Assembly (NCBI RefSeq): GCF_002020355.1 | Contig: NZ_MPZV01000002.1 | Coordinates: 620,001-684,000 of the forward strand | From: Thioclava sediminum | GTDB taxonomy: Bacteria > Pseudomonadota > Alphaproteobacteria > Rhodobacterales > Rhodobacteraceae | Direction: 5' to 3' | DNA: 64,000 bases | Shown: piece by piece, positions 10,262 through 18,536 of the stretch | Layout of the letters: each line of letters starts with the position of its first letter | How positions within the stretch are numbered: the first letter of the stretch is position 1 | Made by a program: the position numbers and the translations under genes | The notes under the pieces: generated by a model | The model's database searches: none | Seen by the model: the letters and a program-made list of their open reading frames with translations, nothing else | What the model was told of the DNA's origin: nothing

Positions 10262-10660
10262 CCAGCGAGGATCAAATGTTTCGGAAAGCGCAAGCCCCAT
10301 CCATGCGTTTTACGGAACATCGTGACGCAGAGGAAACGACCGCAAGAAATCCTTCGTAATACGAACGAATTCGCGCGATCTGAAGGCCATCAATAGAGCG
10401 CAATTTCAATCACTTAGAAGACCATCTAGGCCTTTGTGCGTTCGCGCTTCGCAAATAGCCGGCCTTGAATTCCAGCGGCACACGCTTACTTCGCGTGCAT
10501 TGCGATCCCTTGTGAGGGGCCTAGCTTTTGGTGAGCGGCAAAGGTGATATGCGCCAGGCGCATACCTGCCATGTGACCCAAGGCATATCGAATCGGGGGC
10601 CGAACGGCCTAGATGGCCCTCACGCCAGGAAACGCAAGAGCAATAACAAAGGACGGAAGA
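10262..10660. other. 399-nt intergenic region with two inverted repeats
   Basis: No supportable gene. TTCGT-AAT-ACGAA lies at 10353-10365, and a perfect palindrome TATGCGCC-A-GGCGCATA at 10548-10564 ends about 97 nt upstream of the DUF6280-like gene. The outer bases AGGT and ACCT extend the second pairing. Either could be an operator or a transcript hairpin. Confidence 0.4.
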
Positions 10661-10993
10661 ATGCGCGATTTCGTTGACGGCTCGGCCTTCAATTACGAGC
10701 AGGGCCAACGAGCCCGCAAACTGTTCGCCGCTGTGGTTCTCGCGGCGCTGGATGATGCGATTGCAGACGACAAGAAATACGGCAACGGTCCCGAGCAGAT
10801 CGCCCGCTGGGCACGCTCGCGCGATGGTCGTGAAGTTCTGTCCTGCGCCGGCATCGATCCGAACGAGCGCGTCGTCCGGGGTTTGATGGAATTCGTCGGC
10901 AAAGGTGTCCGCACGTCGGTCGCCCTGTCGCGCGAAGAAAGCGAACGCCGCCTCGCCGCGATCTCCGACGAGCACGAGGCCGAAGCGGCCTGA
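10661..10993 (+). CDS. DUF6280-like conserved Rhodobacterales protein
   Basis: A 110-residue protein beginning MRDFVDGSAFNYEQGQ and continuing with a strongly conserved Ala/Asp-rich helical core. It resembles the short Rhodobacterales family I know as DUF6280; the family name is from memory and the function is unknown. The ATG at 10661 follows a GGACGGAAGA leader. A T-tailed terminator follows 34 nt after the stop, so it is monocistronic. Confidence 0.75.
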   Translation: MRDFVDGSAFNYEQGQRARKLFAAVVLAALDDAIADDKKYGNGPEQIARWARSRDGREVLSCAGIDPNERVVRGLMEFVGKGVRTSVALSREESERRLAAISDEHEAEAA

Positions 10994-11027
10994 TCCGGTC
11001 AGGCGCCACGGCGACAGTTGGATACAC

Positions 11028-11059
11028 AAAACGGCGCGTCCCACAGGGCGCGCCGTTTT
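11028..11059 (+). terminator. Rho-independent terminator
   Basis: Perfect 11-bp arms, AAAACGGCGCG at 11028-11038 and CGCGCCGTTTT at 11049-11059, with a 10-nt loop and a four-T tail, sit just after the DUF6280-like gene. Confidence 0.8.
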
Positions 11060-11210
11060 GAATTTCTTGGGCTTGTTCTTCTCAGCGATCTAAAGAGACG
11101 CTTTGCGTGCCTCGTCGGTGGCAAAAGTTTCCCGGACGATGCGCGCATTGTTGGCCGCGCAGAGCAGGGCTAAGTCGCTCTCGGGCGTCCCTGCCCGAGC
11201 ATCTCCAACC

Positions 11211-12515
11211 TCAGTCCAGATCGCGGCTCATCAGAGCGCGCTGCACTTCGCGACGCACCATCTTGCGCAGGTTACGCGTGATCTTCGCGCCGAGCGCGCC
11301 TTGAAGCTCTTCGCGCAGCAGTGAAGACACGAGGTGCCGAAGTTGGGTCTCGGTCATCGATTGCGCCAGCGGATGCAAGGCGGCATCGGGCTGGTCCGAG
11401 GTGGACGCAAGTTCGGCCTCGAGCGCGGCTATCTCATCCGCCTCGAAATCTTCCTCGAGCGTCGCTCGCAGCTCCGCATAGCTGGACGTCCGCGGCTCCG
11501 GCTCCGGGGCACGCGCCCCGGCATCGCTGAGATGCAGGCGACGCGGCGGCGTATCAGCCGCATGCTCGCTAGCCTGCGCGAACTCGGAAGTACTATCACC
11601 GCCGTCCATCTCCGGCGTAAGATCTTCCCAATCCTGCGCTGCGGTGGTGTCCTGCAGCGACTCTAGCTCTGGCTCAGCCTCGGCCCCCGGCGGCACGTCG
11701 AAGCCGATCACGGCCTCGGTCGCGAGGGGCTCATCGTCGGTGCTGATGTCTTCCGGCTCGGCCTCTGCAGGAGAGCCGTCATCAAAATCGAGCGCCGCCA
11801 GAGGATCATCTTCGGCGCTCTCCAGCGCCTCGGGGGCGGTGTCCGTGTCGGCTACCGCCTCGTCAGCTTCCGGCGCGTGGGGCGCGACGAAGCCGGCCAC
11901 GTCCTCCCACTCTGCGCTGGCGAAGGTCTGCTCCGGATCGGAGCCCTGATCCCAAACCGGCGTAAAACTTTCGGGCAGTTCGGTCAGCGGCGCGGTGCCT
12001 GCCGGTTCGAACGCGTCGCCCGTCTCGGATTCGTAATCGGCACCATCGCGCGCCACTTCCGCCTCGAGCTGGGCGAGCGAGCCCTCCAGCCGCTTGAGCT
12101 CGTCGTCAAAGCTGCCCTGCGGCAATTCCGCCTCCGACGGCCAGGGCTCGGCCTCGGCATCATCGAATTCGGGTTCAAAATTCTGCGGCTTGCGACGGGC
12201 CTCGGACAGCTGTGCAGGCTCCACCGACTCGGTGGGCGCCTCCGACAGATCGGCCGCGTCATCCTGCGCCGCCTCGGCTTCCTCTTCCGGCGAAACACCC
12301 GGCGCGGACCACTCGAGATCGTGGATATCGCCTTTCGACCCCGCCTGAGTGTCCGACACGAGATGCGCGGGTGTCAAAACCAGCGGATCGGGCGTCGAGC
12401 CCTCCCCTTTCGAGGCCGGATAGCTCTCGGCCACACGCGGGCTGTCCTGCGACACCAGTCGCCGGATCGATGCCAGCACATCTTCGATTTCGGGTCTGGG
12501 TCGGGTATCAGCCAT
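11211..12515 (-). CDS. PopZ/DUF2497-like protein with long acidic linker
   Basis: A 434-residue protein. The N-terminus EIEDVLASIRRLVSQD matches the (E)ILASIRRII motif of DUF2497/PopZ proteins. The C-terminus, LRHLVSSLLREELQG followed by a basic arginine-rich end, matches their multimerising helices. The central ~330 residues are low-complexity, Asp/Glu/Ala/Pro-rich and presumably disordered. PopZ organises the cell pole in Caulobacter; the same role here is inferred. It is transcribed toward a position 143 nt before its TolC neighbour's end, on the same strand. Confidence 0.75.
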   Translation of the reverse strand: MADTRPRPEIEDVLASIRRLVSQDSPRVAESYPASKGEGSTPDPLVLTPAHLVSDTQAGSKGDIHDLEWSAPGVSPEEEAEAAQDDAADLSEAPTESVEPAQLSEARRKPQNFEPEFDDAEAEPWPSEAELPQGSFDDELKRLEGSLAQLEAEVARDGADYESETGDAFEPAGTAPLTELPESFTPVWDQGSDPEQTFASAEWEDVAGFVAPHAPEADEAVADTDTAPEALESAEDDPLAALDFDDGSPAEAEPEDISTDDEPLATEAVIGFDVPPGAEAEPELESLQDTTAAQDWEDLTPEMDGGDSTSEFAQASEHAADTPPRRLHLSDAGARAPEPEPRTSSYAELRATLEEDFEADEIAALEAELASTSDQPDAALHPLAQSMTETQLRHLVSSLLREELQGALGAKITRNLRKMVRREVQRALMSRDLD

Positions 12516-12658
12516 GATCACTCCATCCTGCCGCGCGCACGCGCGCCTGTCCAGCCGTGACGGATCCGAAACTGCAAGGGACACCCGGAGGCTGCGATGC
12601 CTGCGCCACAGCGGCGCGGCAGGCGGGCCCGAAAGCCCGCCGAAACACCGTTCGGTCG

Positions 12659-14020
12659 TTACTGGCCGATGGCCTTGAGCACACGATCCAGACGCTTGCC
12701 CTGCGGGCTGAGCGTGAGGGGCGCGGTGCGGACCGAGTTGTAATAGGCCGCGGGATCATAGGTCGGAATTCCAAGCTTCAGGTTTTCTACCGTCAACAGA
12801 CCCATAGCGGACAAAAGTTGATAATAAGCTACCTGCAGAGTGGCCGCCGCGTCGATCCGGCCCGCCTGCGCATCCAGCAGGTCCTGTTCAGCCGAGAGCA
12901 CGTCGAGCGTGGTGCGCGCGCCCAGAAGCGCCTCTTCCTTGACGCCCTGATAGGCGGTCCGGGCTGCGGTGATCTGCTGATCGTAAGCCGAAATCTGCGC
13001 CTTCGCGATGTCGATCGCCGCCCAGGCGTTGGCCACGTTTTGCGAGACCGTCACGCCGGCCTGGCTCAGCTGCGCGCGGGCCGATTGATCGTTCGCCACG
13101 GCCTGACGCTGCGCCGAAAGAAGCGCGCCACCCGAATAGAGCGTCTGGTTCAGCTCGATCCCGGCGGATTGCGTCTGCACGCCCTGCTCTTGCTGGCGCA
13201 GGCCAAGCGAACCGGTGATTTTCGGCAGGCGATTGGCGCGGGCGTAATCCACGCCGAGGTCATAGACCGCGACGGTGTGCTGCAGCTGCTTGATGCTCGG
13301 ATGGGTGCGCAGCGCGATGTCGCGTGCAGCGTCCAGCGAGCCCGGAAGCGACGGACGCTTCGGGAAGGCCGCGAGGTTGCTCGGATAGTGGCCTGTCGCC
13401 GCCTTATAGGCCTCGCGTGCGGAGCGCAGGTTGCCCTGTGCCGCAGCGAGCGAGGCGCGGGCGGAGGCCAACTGCGCCTGAGCGAGCGACACGTCGGTCT
13501 TGGTGACTTCACCCACTTCGAAACGGTCGTTCGAGGCCTTGAGTTCTTCGTTTAGGACGCGCGCCGAGTTCTGGTTGATCGCAACCTGCTCGGAGGCCGA
13601 TTTCACGTCCGAATAGGCTTGGATCGCCGACAACAGCACGTTTTGTTCGACCGAGCGCAGACCCTCACGGGTGGCCAGCACGGTCTCTTTCTTCATCGAG
13701 ACATTGATCTTGTTGCGACCGAAATCGAACAGCGTCATCGACGCGCCGAGCGAGGTCGAGGCGCTCTGCGAGATCGCCCCCGTGGCGTCGGAATTCAGGT
13801 AATCGTAGCTCGCGGTCCACTGCAGGACCGGGCGCAGATTCGCGACCGCCTGAGCGACGTCTTCATCGGCGGCCCGCAGCGCGGCCCGGTTCTGCTCCAG
13901 CAGGTTCGAATTGCGATATGCAGAGACCAGCGCATCGGCGAGCGTCTCCGCCCCTGCCGCGACCGGCCCAAATGCGGTAGCCGCGACCAAAGCGGTCATA
14001 GTCAGAGTCTTGCGCAGCAT
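12659..14020 (-). CDS. tolC: TolC family outer-membrane channel protein
   Basis: A 453-residue precursor with a signal peptide (MLRKTLTMTALVAATAFGPVAAGA). Two long helical repeats rich in Ala/Gln and a YNSV-type region toward the C-terminus are typical of outer-membrane efflux proteins. It would form the trimeric exit duct for RND, MFS or type I export systems. It lies 136 nt downstream of pcm on the same strand, an arrangement I recall as common in alphaproteobacteria. Confidence 0.9.
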   Translation of the reverse strand: MLRKTLTMTALVAATAFGPVAAGAETLADALVSAYRNSNLLEQNRAALRAADEDVAQAVANLRPVLQWTASYDYLNSDATGAISQSASTSLGASMTLFDFGRNKINVSMKKETVLATREGLRSVEQNVLLSAIQAYSDVKSASEQVAINQNSARVLNEELKASNDRFEVGEVTKTDVSLAQAQLASARASLAAAQGNLRSAREAYKAATGHYPSNLAAFPKRPSLPGSLDAARDIALRTHPSIKQLQHTVAVYDLGVDYARANRLPKITGSLGLRQQEQGVQTQSAGIELNQTLYSGGALLSAQRQAVANDQSARAQLSQAGVTVSQNVANAWAAIDIAKAQISAYDQQITAARTAYQGVKEEALLGARTTLDVLSAEQDLLDAQAGRIDAAATLQVAYYQLLSAMGLLTVENLKLGIPTYDPAAYYNSVRTAPLTLSPQGKRLDRVLKAIGQ

Positions 14021-14156
14021 CGAATGTCCCTCGTTTCCTGTATCGCCGCAGATGCAGGTGTTGTCCCTCTGCCGCCGGGCGCGATTGCTTCAAATTCTAT
14101 CGGCTCAGCGCCCGATTGCATATCCTGCAAAACAGCTAGCCTATTCGATGTGCTCC

Positions 14157-14807
14157 TCAGAGCACGAATTCACGCGGCTTCACGAACCCCTGGAGGACAG
14201 GTGCGGTGCCATTGAAAAGATCGCGCCAGCTCATCGCACCGTCGATCTTGTAACCGATCCGGGCGACCCCGAGGGCGCCTTCCATGAAAATTGCGGTGAT
14301 CCGGCCGCCTTCTTTGAGTTGCTCGATCAGCGCGGCGGGAACGGTTTCGACCGCCCCTTCGATGAGGATCGCGTCATAGGGGCCATGCTGCGCCGCGCCC
14401 TCGGTCAGCGCGCCGGTGACGACGGCGACATTGTCGGCCCCCGCCTCTGCCAGCGCAGCCTCTGCCTGCGATGCCATCTCTTCGTCTTCGAGCGCGACGA
14501 CCGCCTCGGCCATCCGAGCGATCACGGCGGAGGAGTAGCCGAGCCCCGCGCCCACATCGAGGACCAGATCATCGGGCTGGATGTCGAGCGCATCGAGCAT
14601 CTTCGCGAAATTGCGCGGTTCCAGCAGCACGCGGCCCTGCGCCAGTTCGAGGTTTTCCCCGATATAGGCGGCTTCGCGCTTGGCCGCGGGCACGAATTGC
14701 TCGCGCGGCACATGCAGCATCGCCGCGATGATCGGGAATTTGGTCACATCGCTGGGACGGACCTGCGTGTCGACCATCATGGTGCGGCGCGTAGCGAAAT
14801 CTTGCAT
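14157..14807 (-). CDS. pcm: Protein-L-isoaspartate O-methyltransferase
   Basis: A 216-residue SAM-dependent methyltransferase that repairs isoaspartyl residues in aged proteins. It shows the early RPSDV and PRE-QFVP segments, the SAM-binding [14 protein letters not shown] motif (about residues 81-94) and DAILIEGAV later. The start is set at the ATG of [12 protein letters not shown] because family similarity begins there; an upstream in-frame start at 14852 would add 15 unrelated residues. Confidence 0.9.
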   Translation of the reverse strand: MQDFATRRTMMVDTQVRPSDVTKFPIIAAMLHVPREQFVPAAKREAAYIGENLELAQGRVLLEPRNFAKMLDALDIQPDDLVLDVGAGLGYSSAVIARMAEAVVALEDEEMASQAEAALAEAGADNVAVVTGALTEGAAQHGPYDAILIEGAVETVPAALIEQLKEGGRITAIFMEGALGVARIGYKIDGAMSWRDLFNGTAPVLQGFVKPREFVL

Positions 14808-15001
14808 GTCGAGAACTCTTCGGTAGCAAACCCTTGTGGCCGGTTTTGCCACAGAAGCAGGGTCTGAGCAAGTTATGCGAGAGGGCCTTCGGACCTGCTC
14901 TTGCGCTCAGAGCCGACGTCGCCTGCGCACAATGCGCCAAAGGCACAACTCGCCTCTTGCGCGGGCGCTTGCGATACCGTATCTGACGCCAACACCACGG
15001 C

Positions 15002-15075
15002 GGCGAGTTGGCGGAGTGGTGACGCAGCGGATTGCAAATCCGTGTACACCGGTTCGATTCCGGTACTCGCCTCCA
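15002..15075 (+). tRNA. tRNA-Cys (GCA anticodon), CCA encoded
   Basis: The acceptor stem GGCGAGT (15002-15008) pairs with ACTCGCC (15065-15071), followed by a discriminator T and genomic CCA. The anticodon loop TTGCAAA gives GCA, and the T-arm contains GGTTCGATTCC. Its 3' 47 nt are the left attachment site of the adjacent element, which preserves the tRNA intact. Confidence 0.96.
15029..15075 (+). repeat. attL (47-bp direct repeat, tRNA-Cys 3' part)
   Basis: The repeat runs from the GG before the anticodon loop to the CCA end and is identical to 25452-25498. Confidence 0.93.
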
Positions 15076-15149
15076 TTTATTTTCAAGCACTTGCGTGTTG
15101 CTAGTGTTTGCGCGGGCTGCACCGTTTACAGGGCCGTTTACAGTTTTGT

Positions 15150-16202
15150 TCATGCTACATCCCCTTTTGCGTGGGCCAGCTTGACCAGAACCGCATCGGT
15201 TTCGTCGGGCGACACGCGGGCGTAATGCTCGATCACGTTCGCCGCATAACGGACAGACCAGCCCATGTGATTTGCAATTTCGGCAAGGGAAAGTCCCGCA
15301 TTCAGCAGGCGCGTTGCAGCCGTCCCGCGCGCATCATACAGGCGCAGCTCATCGGACAGCTTGGCCTTATCGCGCCACTGACGGACGCCCTCGGACGCGC
15401 GGTGCGGGGTCAGGGCGTTGCCGTTTGCATTCGTGAGGATTAGCAACCGGCCCGGCGGTGTCGTGTCGATCACCTCGGCCAGCGCGGGTGTGATCGGGAT
15501 ATGAGCCAGCCGCTTACGCTTGTTCGTCCGGACGCGAAGTCGACGGCCCCGCGGCGTATGCTCGATATGGGCCGGATTTAGCTTGACCAGGTCAGCCGGA
15601 CGCAAGCCGGTTTCGCAGGCTGCACAGAGAATGCGGCGAACCCATTCCGGCGCGACTGCGTTGAAGGCTTCCCGGTCGGCCGGGGTCCAGACGATTTCTG
15701 ATCTGTCCACCTCATAGAGCCGGTGGAGCTTGTGGCAGTGGTGTTCGGAAAGCCTGCCCTCATCCACCGCCCAATTGAGGATGCGGACTGCATGGGTGCC
15801 AGCCATATCGTGCTGCTTGGGCGAGTGCTTCCAGAGCGCCCGCCATGCGTTCATTTCGCCGCGCGATCCACGCTCCTCGAAGATGACGGCTGGCGCATCC
15901 TTGAAGTGATCCGCGAAACGGAGCGCCCACCTCCGTTGATCGGCAAAAGACCGATCGCCCTTCGCTCGCGCAGTGCTGGATAGGAAGTCGTCCACCATTT
16001 GGGGTGTCATGTAGTCGGCCGGTTTCGGGCGCGCAGCGGCTTCCGCGAATGCTTGATAGAAAGCAGGGTCGTTCGGCTTGCGGTGGTCATCTTCCCAGAA
16101 TTTTGGGCCACCACGCCATGCGTAGAAGTGAAAGCGGCTCTTGCCGCTCGCCAGCTTTCTCCGGACACGGTGAACACCTTTGGGCAGATCAGCTTGAGGC
16201 AC
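15150..16202 (-). CDS. int: Tyrosine integrase of the satellite
   Basis: A 350-residue phage-type tyrosine recombinase whose 3' end lies 74 nt from attL. The C-terminal catalytic domain shows the first Arg in CETGLRPADLV, a LYDARGTAATRLL box (Asp replaces the usual first His of HxxR, as in many phage integrases), a histidine in NHMGWS and the nucleophile Tyr in IEHYARV. It would recombine attP with the 3' part of tRNA-Cys. Its start overlaps the end of the 68-aa gene by 14 nt, so the two are co-expressed. Confidence 0.93.
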   Translation of the reverse strand: MPQADLPKGVHRVRRKLASGKSRFHFYAWRGGPKFWEDDHRKPNDPAFYQAFAEAAARPKPADYMTPQMVDDFLSSTARAKGDRSFADQRRWALRFADHFKDAPAVIFEERGSRGEMNAWRALWKHSPKQHDMAGTHAVRILNWAVDEGRLSEHHCHKLHRLYEVDRSEIVWTPADREAFNAVAPEWVRRILCAACETGLRPADLVKLNPAHIEHTPRGRRLRVRTNKRKRLAHIPITPALAEVIDTTPPGRLLILTNANGNALTPHRASEGVRQWRDKAKLSDELRLYDARGTAATRLLNAGLSLAEIANHMGWSVRYAANVIEHYARVSPDETDAVLVKLAHAKGDVA

Positions 16203-16395
16203 GATCTGCCCTCCACTTTTCGAGCGGTGTCATGTCGGGCTTGGCGGTGTCGCCGCCGGTCCCGGCCGTGATCAGGAATCGCTTTCCGTCTGCGCTTTCC
16301 ACGACAACAGAGACTTGATCATAGCCCGCAGCCTTCGCCGCTTCGAAAGCTGGCGTAAGGTCAGATTTTCGGATTGCAGCAGGTCGGCGCTCCAT
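16189..16395 (-). CDS. Small integrase-partner protein (68 aa)
   Basis: A short protein with an N-terminal helix (KSDLTPAFEAAKAAGYDQV) followed by two beta-strand-like segments (VSVVVES, KRFLITAG). It starts inside the stop of the 221-aa gene and ends inside the integrase start, so it is translationally coupled to both. The second integrase at 25567 has a partner of the same size and layout. The position suggests an excision or directionality factor, but no HTH is obvious and no function is assigned. Confidence 0.6.
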   Translation of the reverse strand: MERRPAAIRKSDLTPAFEAAKAAGYDQVSVVVESADGKRFLITAGTGGDTAKPDMTPLEKWRADRASS

Positions 16396-17060
16396 CAATC
16401 CACCTCCCAGCCGATCATTTCGAAGCCAATCTGATGGATCGTCTCGAGATTTATGTGTGCTGAGCGCGGAACTGGATCGCCCCCAATTCGATTCATACCC
16501 TCCCAATCACGGATGGCAGCTTTCCATTCTTCTGACTTTATCGGCAAGCTGCTCACAGCTTCCCATTGTTCGCGCTGATGGTAAGCCTGGTCCCGGTCCC
16601 CAATACGAAGCACGGCGTCGCCCTGCTCGGAAAGCGTTAGGCGGCCAAGAGCGATGGCGCTGTAGGGAAGAGCGTCTTCAAAGCACTTCACCAACGCCTC
16701 TTCCAGAGTTTCGTCTGCATTGAGGCAATCTGGCAGATCCAAGTGCGCGTCCGTAGCACGTAGATCCGGCTTGAGTTTGCCGAAATATTGTACGTCTCGG
16801 ACGGCCTTACCTGGCGATGTAGATGCCACAACCGCAATGATCACCCGGACCGCATCCAACGATGTCAGGTCAGGCGCATTCACCCCCCGCGCGCCAGTCG
16901 TGAACAAACCGGCCTCACGCAAGAACCGCACGATTGTGCGGATCGTCTTTTCCTCCCTCCGGAGACTTTGCGACATAAGAGTGATGAACTGGCTCTGCTT
17001 CATCCTTAATGAATAGATTTCTTTTAGATCGCCAGTCAACCCTAAAAGAATTTTTTCCAC
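16395..17060 (-). CDS. Satellite early protein of unknown function (221 aa)
   Basis: It starts with GTG directly after the TAA of the upstream gene. Residues about 15-55 look like a helical DNA-binding segment (LSQSLRREEKTIRTIVRFLR, then EAGLFTTGARG), resembling winged-helix regions of phage early proteins. The rest has no motif I recognise. By position in the early operon it could be a replication or regulatory protein. Confidence 0.6.
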   Translation of the reverse strand: MEKILLGLTGDLKEIYSLRMKQSQFITLMSQSLRREEKTIRTIVRFLREAGLFTTGARGVNAPDLTSLDAVRVIIAVVASTSPGKAVRDVQYFGKLKPDLRATDAHLDLPDCLNADETLEEALVKCFEDALPYSAIALGRLTLSEQGDAVLRIGDRDQAYHQREQWEAVSSLPIKSEEWKAAIRDWEGMNRIGGDPVPRSAHINLETIHQIGFEMIGWEVD

Positions 17061-17507
17061 TTAAAGCCCTCGTTCAGCTTTATCTGCGTTCTGCAGAATG
17101 TCAGTGATCTTATCGAGGCTTTGCACGGCCCGGTGCATCGCATCACTTATCCGCTCAGCGACATAAACCGCTGCGTCTCTACTGCGCCCCTGGCCTTCTA
17201 CGCCGCTATTCTTGATCATCGCCTCCAGAGCGAATGAGAGGTGGAGCGCTTCTTCGACTCCGTCGGGATAGCTCTCGAATTCAGGGTGAACGATGTTGAG
17301 CACCGCCGAGACTGCGGCCGGATACTCGGTGGGCAAGCTTGCGACATAGGCTGCTTGACGATTCCGAAGAGCTTCCACTTTCGCAATGTGGTCTCGAAAG
17401 ATCGGCTCGACACACAGCGCATGACGATGCACCTCTTCGTTCTCCCAATGCGAAACCGGTTCAACAGATTGAGCATCATTGTTCGCGCAGGCGCGTTCGT
17501 TGGTCAT
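17061..17507 (-). CDS. Satellite early protein of unknown function (148 aa)
   Basis: First gene of the leftward early operon. It is mainly helical and acidic, with no recognisable catalytic motif. It is divergent from the HTH regulator across the 81-nt operator region at 17508-17588, so its promoter is probably the main target of that regulator. Confidence 0.55.
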   Translation of the reverse strand: MTNERACANNDAQSVEPVSHWENEEVHRHALCVEPIFRDHIAKVEALRNRQAAYVASLPTEYPAAVSAVLNIVHPEFESYPDGVEEALHLSFALEAMIKNSGVEGQGRSRDAAVYVAERISDAMHRAVQSLDKITDILQNADKAERGL

Positions 17508-17531
17508 TGCCAGGGACTCCTAATTACGGTA

Positions 17532-17587
17532 TCAACAGTTTATGTTGATATTGCACCGACACTCAAAGTGTCAACAGAAAATGTTGA
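17532..17587. promoter_or_regulatory. Twin operators TCAACA-N5-TGTTGA between divergent early genes
   Basis: Two 17-bp sites with identical perfect arms lie at 17532-17548 and 17571-17587, centres 39 bp apart. The second ends 1 nt before the ATG of the HTH regulator. The spacers differ (GTTTA and GAAAA) while the arms do not, as expected for repressor half-sites. The likely ligand is the adjacent HTH protein, controlling both directions. Confidence 0.75.
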
Positions 17588-17588
17588 A

Positions 17589-17828
17589 ATGACCCCAGCA
17601 CAATGCCGGGCGGCGCGCGCCCTATTAGAAATGACACAACCGGAGCTAGCGGCAGCTGCAGGCTTCGGGCTGTCCACAATTGTGGACTTCGAAAAAGAAC
17701 GACGTGTAGTCTCAGAAACGGCGCAAGCCAGAATGAAGGAGGCGCTTGAGAACGCAGGGATTGCATTCATTCAAGAGAACGGCGGCGGTGTGGGCGTTCG
17801 GCTTAGAGATAGGAGTTCCAATGGCTAA
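17589..17828 (+). CDS. XRE-family HTH regulator (79 aa)
   Basis: A 79-residue protein that is little more than one lambda-repressor-like HTH: MTPAQCRAARALLEMTQPEL, then AAAAGFGLSTIVDFEKERR (helices 2-4, about residues 15-45). The C-terminal strand FIQENGGGVGVRL is common in short alphaproteobacterial regulators of this family. The ATG at 17589 starts exactly where the fold begins. It overlaps the next gene by 8 nt. It is probably the satellite's master repressor; no peptidase domain is present, so induction would need a separate anti-repressor or loss of binding. Confidence 0.85.
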   Translation: MTPAQCRAARALLEMTQPELAAAAGFGLSTIVDFEKERRVVSETAQARMKEALENAGIAFIQENGGGVGVRLRDRSSNG

Positions 17829-18015
17829 GATTAAAATTGAAGACGTTTTGCATCACCTAGACTATGATATGAAACGCGCTCTTGAGGACACGGTCAGGAA
17901 ACACATTCCAAACGCCACGGTGGACCGAAATGTCCTCTACAGAACATTCTTGAAAGAGGTCTATCGCAAGTGTCGATCCTGGGAGGAAGTCCCGGACCGA
18001 TACGTAGAGAAATGA
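17821..18015 (+). CDS. Small protein downstream of the repressor (64 aa)
   Basis: It begins MAKIKIEDVLHHLDYDMKRA and has a helical, charged sequence with no motif I recognise. The start overlaps the repressor's end (ATGGCTAA), so the two are translationally coupled. It could be an accessory or antitoxin-like partner, but nothing in the sequence proves this. Confidence 0.6.
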   Translation: MAKIKIEDVLHHLDYDMKRALEDTVRKHIPNATVDRNVLYRTFLKEVYRKCRSWEEVPDRYVEK

Positions 18016-18064
18016 GAGCGTTGGTAGAGCACATTACCAAAATATTTAGCAACTTGAGGTAGCA

Positions 18065-18418
18065 ATGAATCCGATTTTTGACCGTCACGGACGGGTAGTC
18101 GCTTGGCTTCGCGACGACAGAATTCATGACCTGAACGGCCGCCATATCTCGTTCATCAGTAATGGAAACTTCTTTGGTTACAACGGCGCACACATTGGAC
18201 AGTTTTCTAACGGGTTCTTTAGAGACAGACGTGGATATGCATTGGCGTTTGTAAATGGGGCAACTGGCGGCCCGGTTCTGCCAATCACCAGTATCCCACC
18301 TATCGCCCCGATTCCTGCAATCGCGCCCATTCCTCCTATCCCGGGCATCCCACCTATCCCTCCTATCCCGAGTCTCAGTTGGTCTAATACCAGCTTGTCA
18401 CAGCTCCTAGGGGCATAG
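18065..18418 (+). CDS. 4-fold beta-flower domain protein with proline-rich tail
   Basis: 117 residues. The first 70 consist of short repeated strands (IFDRHGRVVAWL, IHDLNGRHISFI, FFGYNGAHIGQF, FFRDRRGYALAF), each with a G-x-h pattern typical of the 4-fold beta-flower fold. The tail (about residues 76-103) is an approximate PIPPIxP repeat ending in a short hydrophilic segment. GAGG upstream supports the ATG. The family's role is not established. As the last rightward early gene it sits where satellites often carry accessory or anti-phage cargo. Confidence 0.7.
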   Translation: MNPIFDRHGRVVAWLRDDRIHDLNGRHISFISNGNFFGYNGAHIGQFSNGFFRDRRGYALAFVNGATGGPVLPITSIPPIAPIPAIAPIPPIPGIPPIPPIPSLSWSNTSLSQLLGA

Positions 18419-18536
18419 AGTCACGCGCCGCGCCCCCAACACTTCAAGGAAGCCGCGCGCTGTCGGGGTTTTACGGCACTCTCCGACTGATCCGGGGCGG
18501 TGTGAGGAAGCTTTTAACCTCAGGGCACGCCCGGCC

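Noticed and set aside
11060-11210. Minus-strand frame ending near 11,097 (NNARIVRETFATDEARKASL at its end)
   Set aside because: It looks protein-like but has no start codon with a ribosome site in the available space; possibly the end of a decayed gene.
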